7,976 nucleotides of DNA from JAIXRY01 sp964444515 (GTDB lineage: Bacteria; Patescibacteriota; Minisyncoccia; Phycocordibacterales; UBA9973). Position 1 is the first letter of the stretch; every line of letters begins with the position of its first letter. The stretch lies in the NCBI GenBank assembly GCA_964444515.1, contig CAYUGY010000027.1, positions 1-7,976 of the forward strand, read 5' to 3'. Made by a program: the position numbers and the translations under genes. Shown here one piece after another: positions 1 to 5,846 of the stretch. Under the pieces are notes generated by a model, which had not been told where the DNA came from, made no database searches, and saw nothing but the letters and a program-made list of their open reading frames with translations.

Positions 1-1
1 T

Positions 2-74
2 GCGCGGTTAGCTCAGTTGGTAGAGCGCGTCATTGACGTTGACGATGTCAGAGGTTCGAATCCTCTATCGCGCA
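2..74 (+). tRNA. tRNA-Val (anticodon GAC)
   Basis: Full cloverleaf. The acceptor stem pairs 2-8 with 67-73 (one G-U pair), and A74 is the discriminator base. The D stem is 11-14 with 23-26. The anticodon stem is 28-32 with 40-44, all five pairs intact, and the loop 33-39 places GAC at 35-37. The variable loop is 45-49. The T stem 50-54 pairs with 62-66 around a TTCGAAT loop. GAC reads GUC (and GUU) valine codons. The 3' CCA is not encoded, so it must be added after processing. No promoter is visible because the gene starts at the window edge. The 3' half is copied in inverted form downstream (see the repeats). Confidence 0.95.
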
Positions 75-140
75 CAAAAATCTTGGACCCCACTCTGTAA
101 GAGTTGGGTCTTTTGATTTTTACGCGATAGAGGATTCGAA
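55..140. repeat. Long inverted repeat: tRNA-Val 3' end and its exact inverted copy
   Basis: The T loop, T stem and acceptor 3' strand of tRNA-Val (55-72) reappear as a perfect 18-base reverse complement at 123-140. The flanking A/T tracts (76-82 and 115-121) and the terminator hairpin lie symmetrically between them, so 55-140 forms one large, slightly imperfect palindrome centred near 98. A transcript reading through the terminator could pair the tRNA's 3' third with the inverted copy. Ordinary tRNA terminators do not contain such a copy. Confidence 0.85.
86..114 (+). terminator. Intrinsic terminator of tRNA-Val
   Basis: Arms 86-96 and 100-110 pair with one C-T mismatch around a 3-base loop (GTA) and are followed by TTTT. 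The stem can be lengthened by pairing AAAAATC (76-82) with GATTTTT (115-121), so the hairpin also has an A-tract on its other side and could act in both directions. It starts 12 bases after the tRNA ends, as expected for a monocistronic tRNA transcript. Confidence 0.8.
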
Positions 141-155
141 AGACGGAGGCGGTCT

Positions 156-179
156 ACGATTTTGTGATAACAAAATTGT
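156..179. repeat. Hairpin in the tRNA-derived repeat cluster
   Basis: Arms 156-165 and 170-179 pair over 10 positions (one G-T) around the loop GATA. The core is ATTTTGT with ACAAAAT. It lies exactly between two opposed T-arm-like copies, so it looks like the centre of a second palindrome. There is no T-tract typical of a terminator. Confidence 0.65.
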
Positions 180-183
180 CGCC

Positions 184-255
184 GAGTCGGGGTCGCGAAC
201 ACTTGGTATTTTATGAGTTTTACGAAATAAAATACTTAGTGATTCGTGACCGAAT
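184..255. repeat. Long imperfect hairpin in the tRNA-derived repeat cluster
   Basis: The inner arms 200-214 and 227-241 match at 13 of 15 positions around a 12-base loop (215-226). The pairing continues outward with gaps between GAGTCGGGGTCGCGAA (184-199) and ATTCGTGACCGAATC (242-255 region). The outer parts are the T-arm-like motifs in opposite orientation. It is too large and too poor in flanking T residues to be read as a terminator for gmk, which already has its own. Confidence 0.65.
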
Positions 256-320
256 CCTATAGGGACCGAACCCTCTATCAGTTTGAATGAAAAATACTTG
301 TGACCGACTCCTCTGCTAAA

Positions 321-348
321 CAAAAAGAAACCCGCTTATACAGCGGGT
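321..348 (-). terminator. Intrinsic terminator of gmk
   Basis: CCCGCT (331-336) and AGCGGG (342-347), plus an A-T pair at 330/348, form a stem with a 5-base loop. On the minus strand it is followed by a T-rich run (TTTCTTTTT). The gmk stop codon (338-336) lies at the edge of the loop, so the gene ends inside its own terminator. Confidence 0.85.
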
Positions 349-935
349 AATGATAAAATTTCTCTAACAATCTGACGTGCGGCATGAATAGCCATATCAA
401 GATTGTCATTCTGAATCTCGTACTTGGCAAAACTTCTTCCGATACTGAATTCATCTTCTGCTTTTGCAATCCGGATTTCAAGATCTTCAGGTTTCTCTGT
501 TTGACGATCTTTTAGTCGTGCAGGGAGTTGACCTTCGGGCACAGTAACTAAAATAGTACTAAAATTTTCAGGATATGTTTCCTGGAGTTTTTTAGCTCCG
601 TTTACATCGATGTCAAAAATAGGAATTCTTCCTCTTTCATAAAGACGCCTGACTTCATCAATGCGAGTACCATACCATTTTCCTGGATACACTTCTTCAC
701 ACTCCATAAAAGCATTTTGTTTTTTTAGTTGGAGAAATTCTTCTAAAGAACGGTGATAATAATCTACACCGTGAGTTTCGCTTTTTCTTAATTCACGCGT
801 TGTATCAGAAACAGACAAGATTAGCTCGGGAATATCATGCAACATTCGCCTAACAATACTGCTTTTTCCTACACCCGAAGGGCCCATAAAAATAGGCATT
901 TTCAAATCTGACGGAAGATTATATTTATTATTCAT
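336..935 (-). CDS. gmk: Guanylate kinase
   Basis: Transfers phosphate from ATP to GMP (and dGMP) to give GDP, a step in guanine nucleotide supply in the cytoplasm. At 199 residues it has the usual length. The P-loop GPSGVGKSS is at 18-26. The GMP-binding region is SVSDTTRELRKSE (41-53) followed by GVDYY (56-60), with the two arginines of the TTRxxR motif at 47 and 50. The usual proline between them is leucine here. The second nucleotide-binding block FMECEEV...WYGT is at 76-90, and IFDIDVNGA at 106-114 matches the conserved LDIDVQGA strand. The RLKDRQTE lid region follows. The ATG at 935 is preferred. Met13 is a possible later start, but the first has a promoter at a fitting distance. No Shine-Dalgarno sequence is present. 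The gene is divergent from tsaD and appears monocistronic. Confidence 0.95.
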   Translation of the reverse strand: MNNKYNLPSDLKMPIFMGPSGVGKSSIVRRMLHDIPELILSVSDTTRELRKSETHGVDYYHRSLEEFLQLKKQNAFMECEEVYPGKWYGTRIDEVRRLYERGRIPIFDIDVNGAKKLQETYPENFSTILVTVPEGQLPARLKDRQTEKPEDLEIRIAKAEDEFSIGRSFAKYEIQNDNLDMAIHAARQIVREILSLPAV

Positions 936-966
936 TTTTAAAAACTTTTTATACCAACCAATGTAT

Positions 967-994
967 ATAATAGATTATTTTACAAAATTGTCAA
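967..994 (-). promoter_or_regulatory. Promoter of gmk
   Basis: On the minus strand there is TTGACA (994-989), a 16-base spacer and TATTAT (972-967). Transcription should start near 960, giving a leader of about 25 bases to the ATG at 935. It overlaps the tsaD promoter on the opposite strand, so the two may compete for polymerase. Confidence 0.7.
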
Positions 995-1006
995 ATATGG
1001 TACGAT
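979..1006 (+). promoter_or_regulatory. Promoter of tsaD, probably leaderless
   Basis: TTTACA (979-984), a 16-base spacer and TACGAT (1001-1006). The ATG begins at 1013, where a start site seven bases after the -10 box would fall, so the mRNA would have essentially no leader. This agrees with the lack of a Shine-Dalgarno sequence. Confidence 0.6.
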
Positions 1007-1012
1007 AACGAT

Positions 1013-2215
1013 ATGAAAATTCTCTCGATCGAAACATCATGTGACGAAACAGCCATCTCTCTCATGGAATGTAGCGGTGATTTGAACACACCGTCATTCA
1101 AGGTGCTCGGGAATGTCGTCGCGTCACAAGCCGAACTTCATGCACAATACGGTGGCGTCTTCCCTGCTATGGCCAAACGTGAGCATGCAAAAAATATTTG
1201 GCCCGTATGCGAAAAAGTTCTCAAAGAAGCTGAACTTTTTCATACACAAACAAACTCATCTATTTCCGAAGACAAACAACACCAACTCAAAGAAATCCTT
1301 GCCCGTGAAGAAAACCTCTACGAAATTTTTCTCAATGAAATTGCACAATTAGAAAAACCTGACATCGATTACATTGGTGTGACGACAGGTCCAGGACTTG
1401 AACCTGCGCTATGGGTTGGTATTTCTTTTGCCAAAGCACTTGGAATTCTTTGGGGTATTCCAGTATTACCAGTCAATCATATGGAAGGCCACATACTGTC
1501 TGTATTACTTGTACCTGATGCTCGAGAAGTTACTTTTCCTGCACTGTCATTACTCATCTCTGGTGGACACACAGAACTTGTTTTGATCAAAAGTTGGGGT
1601 GACTATACAAAAATCGGTCACACACTCGATGACGCTATCGGTGAAGCGTTCGACAAAGTCGCTCGTATTCTCGGGCTCCCATACCCAGGAGGTCCACATA
1701 TTTCTCGTCTCGCAAAAATACATCGCGAACAATTTCCACAATTTGAACCAATCAAAAAACTTCCTCGTCCAATGATTCATACCAAAGATTTTGATTTTTC
1801 TTTTTCTGGTATCAAAACCGCAGTCCTGTATACAGTCGAAGGACAAAAACAACAACCAGGAATGACACATGAGTTTGTATTAGACGAAACAACAAAACAA
1901 GCAATCGCTCGTGATTTCGAAGATGCAGTGACCGAAGTGCTCGGCTACAAAACAATCAAGGCAATGAAAGAATACGGATGCGAAACTTTGATTGTTGGTG
2001 GTGGAGTTTCTGCAAATACCTATATCAAAGCTGTACTAACAAAAAAAGTTTTGGAATTGAACGAAAATGCAAAAGTATATTTCCCTGAACAAGATTTATC
2101 GACTGACAATTCTTTGATGATTGGTATCGCAACATACTTCACAATTTTGAAACAAAAAACCGCCACAAGCGAACAAGAACTTAATCTTGTCGCTCGTGGC
2201 GGGTGGTCATTGTAA
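1013..2215 (+). CDS. tsaD: tRNA N6-adenosine threonylcarbamoyltransferase
   Basis: Catalytic subunit for t6A: moves the threonylcarbamoyl group made by TsaC/TsaC2 onto A37 of tRNAs that read ANN codons. It normally acts with TsaB and TsaE; neither partner gene is in this window. The protein begins with the ASKHA-type MKILSIETSCDETA. The metal-binding HMEGH motif gives His156 and His160, and the third ligand is Asp365 in STDNS. SGGHTEL, DDAIGEAFDKVARILGL and PGGP, DFSFSGIKTA and GGGVSAN are all present in order. At 400 residues it is longer than the E. coli protein (337). Most of the excess is a charged, helical-looking insertion at about residues 75-113, before the KPDIDYIGVTTGPG strand. The end abuts the stop of the converging kinase gene with no spacer or terminator. 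Confidence 0.96.
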   Translation: MKILSIETSCDETAISLMECSGDLNTPSFKVLGNVVASQAELHAQYGGVFPAMAKREHAKNIWPVCEKVLKEAELFHTQTNSSISEDKQHQLKEILAREENLYEIFLNEIAQLEKPDIDYIGVTTGPGLEPALWVGISFAKALGILWGIPVLPVNHMEGHILSVLLVPDAREVTFPALSLLISGGHTELVLIKSWGDYTKIGHTLDDAIGEAFDKVARILGLPYPGGPHISRLAKIHREQFPQFEPIKKLPRPMIHTKDFDFSFSGIKTAVLYTVEGQKQQPGMTHEFVLDETTKQAIARDFEDAVTEVLGYKTIKAMKEYGCETLIVGGGVSANTYIKAVLTKKVLELNENAKVYFPEQDLSTDNSLMIGIATYFTILKQKTATSEQELNLVARGGWSL

Positions 2216-2857
2216 TTAACAGATAATTCCTCCATTATGGATTGGTATCTGAAAAATACCTTTTGATACATATTCTAATAAAATTGGCAGGTGTTCTTTT
2301 CTGATGGTATCATAAAAAGAATCATACGAATTGTAATTATTTAGAATTAACATGTTCACTTTTCGTAAAACAACAGGAAGGTTCTGTCTGTAAGTCTCTT
2401 CATAACATTCACTCTCTTCTTGTTGCAAAAATTCTTCCAATGTTTCTTGTGTGTCCTTTTTAGTGTTACGAACAAGAGATCTTTCATGTCTTTTTTTTGA
2501 AGAAGCATTAATTCCGATCAGTGGAATATTGTGCTCTTTCAAAAAAACAACTTCATCAAGACATCTAATCGATTCAATAATAATAAGTTCATTATCCTCC
2601 GAATGATTAACACTCTGATGAATATGTTTAACAAAAAAGTCACCACCGTCAACCTTACGAACATTATTCATAAAATCTTTGAAATGATCTCTTGTTTCAA
2701 AGAAGATATTGCGTTCATTTGCCATTTTCTCTGCAAATTCACTAACAGAGAAATGCCGGACAAGTCCGAGCTCCTTGTTTTCCTTGATGCACTTAACAAA
2801 AGTTTCTTTTCCTGAGTTATTAGTACCAGTGATACCTAAAAAACGTTTTTGTCCCAT
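2216..2857 (-). CDS. P-loop nucleotide kinase, dNMP/dephospho-CoA kinase-like
   Basis: A 213-residue P-loop kinase of the NMP-kinase fold. The Walker A loop GTNNSGKET is at 11-19, where most relatives have GKGT or GKST; the phosphate-binding threonine (19) is kept and Glu18 replaces the usual small residue. HFSVSEF (35-41) matches the substrate-region motif seen in dephospho-CoA-kinase-like proteins of CPR and archaea. LIIIESIRCLDEV (91-103) is the family's Walker B-like strand with Glu95 and Arg98. RHERSLVRN (123-131) resembles the lid, followed by EEFLQQEE (141-148). Substrate cannot be assigned: a deoxynucleoside monophosphate and dephospho-CoA are both possible. The ATG at 2857 lacks a Shine-Dalgarno sequence. 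The stop abuts the tsaD stop. Confidence 0.75.
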   Translation of the reverse strand: MGQKRFLGITGTNNSGKETFVKCIKENKELGLVRHFSVSEFAEKMANERNIFFETRDHFKDFMNNVRKVDGGDFFVKHIHQSVNHSEDNELIIIESIRCLDEVVFLKEHNIPLIGINASSKKRHERSLVRNTKKDTQETLEEFLQQEESECYEETYRQNLPVVLRKVNMLILNNYNSYDSFYDTIRKEHLPILLEYVSKGIFQIPIHNGGIIC

Positions 2858-2883
2858 GTAATTTATTTTTTAAATCCGAAAAA

Positions 2884-2892
2884 ACTATACCA
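2884..2892 (-). promoter_or_regulatory. Extended -10 promoter of the P-loop kinase gene
   Basis: On the minus strand, TGG followed by TATAGT (2889-2884) forms an extended -10 element. No convincing -35 box is visible at the right distance. The start would be near 2877, about 20 bases before the ATG. It lies directly behind the terminator of the upstream Nudix-like gene, which supports separate transcription. Confidence 0.45.
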
Positions 2893-2900
2893 CAAATAAC

Positions 2901-2930
2901 TAAAAAGAAAAACTGTCTTACGACAGTTTT
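2901..2930 (-). terminator. Intrinsic terminator of the Nudix-like gene
   Basis: AAAACTGTC (2909-2917) pairs perfectly with GACAGTTTT (2922-2930) around a 4-base loop. Read on the minus strand it runs into TTTTTCTTTTT. The loop itself contains the TAA stop codon of the gene (2920-2918). Confidence 0.85.
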
Positions 2931-3514
2931 AAATTCTCCTGGTCAATACCGAGCAATGACAACGCGGTGACATTTCTTATTGAAATAAGACCGGTAGTGT
3001 CAACAAAATTAAAAGCTTGTTGAAAAAAATGAAGCTCTTCATTTTTTTCATAAACTTCATCAAAGAATGTCGGTGCGACCTGATTTTTCAATAAGAGCAG
3101 AAAAGAAATAAGTCCCGGAAGATCTGTTTTATCGAGATCTTGACGGAGAAACACTTCTCTCCAAGGTACCCAAAATCTTTTTTCATTATTTGGAAAAGGT
3201 ATCTTTTTGTTCTTGATACCACTGTGCCAAAAATAATGAACTGGTTGTTTTGTTTTTTCTTTCTTTTCTGGAGTAATTTGGAAGAAATTGGTCCATTTAC
3301 GTAACTCAAGCATTGTATAGCTTGGAATTTTTTCACGCATACTTCGCAGTAATGTCTTCTCGAGAATGTGTTCATCTGCAGGGATTTCTTCACCGGTCGG
3401 AAGACCTACAAGGTCATATCCTTTTCGTACCAATAAAATTTTTAGATCTCCATCAATAATGGAAAAAACGATACCGGAAACACGGTATCCAGCGAGTGTT
3501 TGAGAATTTCTCAT
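2918..3514 (-). CDS. Nudix-like protein with degenerate Nudix box
   Basis: A 198-residue protein. RVSGIVFSIIDGDLKILLVRKG (first strands, from residue 11) followed by LVGLPTGEEI reads like the start of a Nudix hydrolase domain. The Nudix box region 41-65 is poor: the GX5E glutamate falls at Asp47/Glu48, and the REUXEEXGU part reads RSMREKIPS (57-65), keeping only one of the usual two or three metal-binding glutamates. FWVPWREV (about 115-122) resembles the late Nudix strand. The C-terminal third may be a small helical or winged-helix domain, as in Nudix regulators such as NrtR, but I cannot confirm this. It may bind nucleotides without hydrolysing them. A TTG at 3541 would add nine residues; I prefer the ATG at 3514 because the promoter then leaves a sensible leader. 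It is divergent from valS. Confidence 0.65.
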   Translation of the reverse strand: MRNSQTLAGYRVSGIVFSIIDGDLKILLVRKGYDLVGLPTGEEIPADEHILEKTLLRSMREKIPSYTMLELRKWTNFFQITPEKKEKTKQPVHYFWHSGIKNKKIPFPNNEKRFWVPWREVFLRQDLDKTDLPGLISFLLLLKNQVAPTFFDEVYEKNEELHFFQQAFNFVDTTGLISIRNVTALSLLGIDQENLKLS

Positions 3515-3545
3515 TGTTATAATAAATGTACTTAAAACCAAAAAT

Positions 3546-3574
3546 ATATTACAGTATTTTAATCAAAGAGTCAA
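3546..3574 (-). promoter_or_regulatory. Promoter of the Nudix-like gene
   Basis: On the minus strand there is TTGACT (3574-3569), a 17-base spacer and TAATAT (3551-3546). Initiation near 3539 gives a leader of about 25 bases to the ATG at 3514 and would exclude the upstream TTG at 3541. Confidence 0.65.
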
Positions 3575-3593
3575 AATTATTTAAGCCATTCTA

Positions 3594-3623
3594 TTGGCCC
3601 TAAAGTGAAGAAAATGCTATATT
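3594..3623 (+). promoter_or_regulatory. Promoter of valS
   Basis: TTGGCC (3594-3599), an 18-base spacer and TATATT (3618-3623) preceded by TGC, an extended -10. The start near 3630 leaves only about six bases before the ATG at 3636, too short for a Shine-Dalgarno sequence, and none is present. Confidence 0.55.
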
Positions 3624-3635
3624 TTAGTACATATT

Positions 3636-5846
3636 ATGAAGCCAGAATATCAAGAACCAAATATTGACCCAAAACTATTAGCACCATATAACCCAACCGA
3701 AACAGAACGTCGGATTTATCAAATGTGGGAAGAATCTGGGTTGTTCAATCCGGATGTTTGTATTGAAAAAGGATACACTGCACCTGACGCACCAAGTCAT
3801 ACAATTATCGTCCCCCCACCAAATGTGACAGGGGTATTACACATGGGACATGCGCTCGGCGGAACTATTCAAGATATCCTCACTCGTTATCACCGAATGA
3901 CTGGCAAAAAAACACTCTTGCTTCCAGGCACTGACCACGCAGCGATTGCAACACAATCAAAAGTTGAAAAAGAAATCCAGAAAAAAGAAGGTAAAAATCG
4001 TTTTGATTTAGGCCGTGAAGAATTATTGTCTCGCGTTGAAGCATTTGCACAAGCATCTCACGACACAATCATTTCTCAATTCAAAACACTTGGTATTTCT
4101 GCCGATTGGTCACGTGAAGCATTCACCCTCGATGAACAACGCTCATTTGCTGTTCGTACGATGTTCAAAAAAATGTACGATGATGGACTCATCTATCGCG
4201 GACACCGTATCGTGAACTGGGACACCAAAGGTCAGACGACAATCGCTGATGATGAAATCGTTTATAAAGAAGAGAAAACACAATTCTATTATTTGAAATA
4301 CGGACCATTTGTCATTGGAACAGCTCGACCAGAAACAAAATTTGGCGACAAATACGTCGTGATGCATCCAGCAGATGCTCGGTACGCACAATATACTCAT
4401 GGCGACAAAATCACCGTAGAATGGATCAACGGACCAATCGATGCAACGATTATCAAAGACGAAAGTATTGATATGGAATTTGGTACTGGTGTAATGACTA
4501 TCACCCCATGGCACTCTGTGGTTGATTTTGAAATTGCCGAAAAATACAAACTCGACAAAGAACAAATTATCGACAAATACGGCAAACTACTTCCTGTTGC
4601 TGGAGAATTCGCCGGAATGAAAATCAAAGATGCTCGCGAAAAAATTATTGAAAAACTAGCCTCAAAAGGTTTGGTTGAAAAAATCGAAGACTATACACAC
4701 AATATCGCAACAGCTGAACGTACTGATGGAATTATCGAACCACAAATCATGAATCAATGGTTCGTGGATGTAAACAAAAAGATTCTTGCTCGAGAAAACA
4801 AAAGTTTGAAAGAATTGATGATTGAAGTAATCAAAAATGAAGAAATCAAACTCTTCCCTGAATACTTCGACAAGACCTATTATCACTGGATTGAAAATCT
4901 GCGCGACTGGTGTATTTCTCGACAAATCTGGTACGGACACCGAATTCCTGTATGGTACAACGGTAGTGAAGTTTATTGTGGCACAGAAGCACCATCTGGA
5001 GCTGATTGGACACAAGACGAAGACACGCTCGATACTTGGTTCTCTTCAGGTATGTGGAGTTTTTCAACGCTCGATTGGCCAAATGAAGGAGCTAAAGATT
5101 TACAAACATATCACCCAACTACAACACTCGTAACAGCGTATGAAATTCTTTTCTTCTGGGTTGCTCGTATGATTATGATGTCAAAATACGCACTCGGAGA
5201 CATTCCATTCAAGAATGTGTATTTGACTGGCGTTGTTCGCGATGCGCAAGGTAGAAAACTTTCTAAATCACTTGGTAACGGTATTGACCCGCTCGATGTT
5301 GCAGAAAAATTTGGTATGGATGCTGGACGTATGGCACTCATCACTGGCGGCGGACCAGGTACCGATAGTAAGATTGATGAAAATAAGATCAAAGGCTACA
5401 AGAACTTCGCAAACAAACTCTGGAACATTACCCGATTCATTTTGTCATATCAAGAAGGCAATGATGCACCCGTAGATTTCATGCAATCAACATACGAACA
5501 AGAACAGTACGATGCATGGCGAGCAACACTCACTGATATCACTAGTGATATAGAAAATTTCCGCTTACACCTCGCATCAGAAAAACTTTACCACTACGCA
5601 TGGCACAGTTTTGCAGACATTATTCTTGAAGATGCAAAAACAGTATTTTTGAGTGATGATCAGAATGCAAAAAACATTCGTTTCCAATTCCTTATTACGC
5701 TTTGGAAAGAAGTCATTACTGCACTGCATCCGTTTATTCCGTTTGTTACTGAAGAAATTTGGAGCTTATTACCAAAAACTGAACAAGAAAAAGATGCTAT
5801 ACTTATGGTATCAGTATGGCCATCACAGCGTATCAACAAACAATAA
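3636..5846 (+). CDS. valS: Valyl-tRNA synthetase, short form
   Basis: Class I synthetase charging tRNA-Val with valine. PPPNVTGVLHMGHA carries the HIGH motif (HMGH, 69-72), and GRKLSKSLGN carries the KMSKS motif (KLSKS, 541-545). DTWFSSGMWSFSTLDWP and NLRDWCISRQIWYGHRIPVWY are signature ValRS blocks. The CP1 editing domain is present (TARPET; FGTGVMTITPWHSVVDFE at 282-299). Its pocket differs from the well-studied consensus: Thr290 and Asp297 are kept, but the usual Lys and the first Asp of KVTPAHD are Thr288 and Ser294. At 736 residues it is much shorter than E. coli ValRS (951). It ends soon after PFIPFVTEEIWSLLP, so the C-terminal coiled-coil arm that contacts tRNA is missing. The 3' end overlaps the next gene by 31 bases. 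Confidence 0.97.
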   Translation: MKPEYQEPNIDPKLLAPYNPTETERRIYQMWEESGLFNPDVCIEKGYTAPDAPSHTIIVPPPNVTGVLHMGHALGGTIQDILTRYHRMTGKKTLLLPGTDHAAIATQSKVEKEIQKKEGKNRFDLGREELLSRVEAFAQASHDTIISQFKTLGISADWSREAFTLDEQRSFAVRTMFKKMYDDGLIYRGHRIVNWDTKGQTTIADDEIVYKEEKTQFYYLKYGPFVIGTARPETKFGDKYVVMHPADARYAQYTHGDKITVEWINGPIDATIIKDESIDMEFGTGVMTITPWHSVVDFEIAEKYKLDKEQIIDKYGKLLPVAGEFAGMKIKDAREKIIEKLASKGLVEKIEDYTHNIATAERTDGIIEPQIMNQWFVDVNKKILARENKSLKELMIEVIKNEEIKLFPEYFDKTYYHWIENLRDWCISRQIWYGHRIPVWYNGSEVYCGTEAPSGADWTQDEDTLDTWFSSGMWSFSTLDWPNEGAKDLQTYHPTTTLVTAYEILFFWVARMIMMSKYALGDIPFKNVYLTGVVRDAQGRKLSKSLGNGIDPLDVAEKFGMDAGRMALITGGGPGTDSKIDENKIKGYKNFANKLWNITRFILSYQEGNDAPVDFMQSTYEQEQYDAWRATLTDITSDIENFRLHLASEKLYHYAWHSFADIILEDAKTVFLSDDQNAKNIRFQFLITLWKEVITALHPFIPFVTEEIWSLLPKTEQEKDAILMVSVWPSQRINKQ

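Larger units (their letters stand above)
123..318. repeat. Cluster of decayed tRNA T-arm-like repeats
   Basis: This non-coding stretch between the tRNA-Val terminator and gmk carries several copies of a motif resembling the T arm (TTCGAATCC plus CTCTATC). There is an exact inverted copy at 123-140 and a diverged inverted copy near 184-200. Diverged direct copies lie at 248-263 (GACCGAATCCTATAG), 264-281 (GGACCGAACCCTCTATCA) and 301-315 (TGACCGACTCCTCTG). Two direct copies are preceded by AAAATACTT (230-237 and 292-299). The copies alternate in orientation and are separated by AT-rich hairpins. No convincing gene is present. The origin is unknown; repeated duplication and inversion of the tRNA end is my inference. 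Confidence 0.6.

Noticed and set aside
184..318. CRISPR array
   Set aside because: The repeats are diverged, alternate in orientation and have irregular spacing without uniform spacers. No cas gene is present.
120..323. A 67-codon open frame on the minus strand through the repeat cluster
   Set aside because: It is formed entirely by the tRNA-derived repeats, runs through the gmk terminator tail, has no ribosome binding site or promoter, and its product resembles nothing.
2236..2857. Loss of function in the P-loop kinase because of GKE in Walker A
   Set aside because: In NMP-kinase loops the residue after the lysine is variable (GKGT, GKST) and the key threonine follows it. Thr19 is present, so the loop can still be functional.
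3515..3541. TTG start adding nine residues to the Nudix-like protein
   Set aside because: The predicted transcription start is near 3539, which would leave no leader, and the ATG at 3514 sits directly before the first conserved strand.
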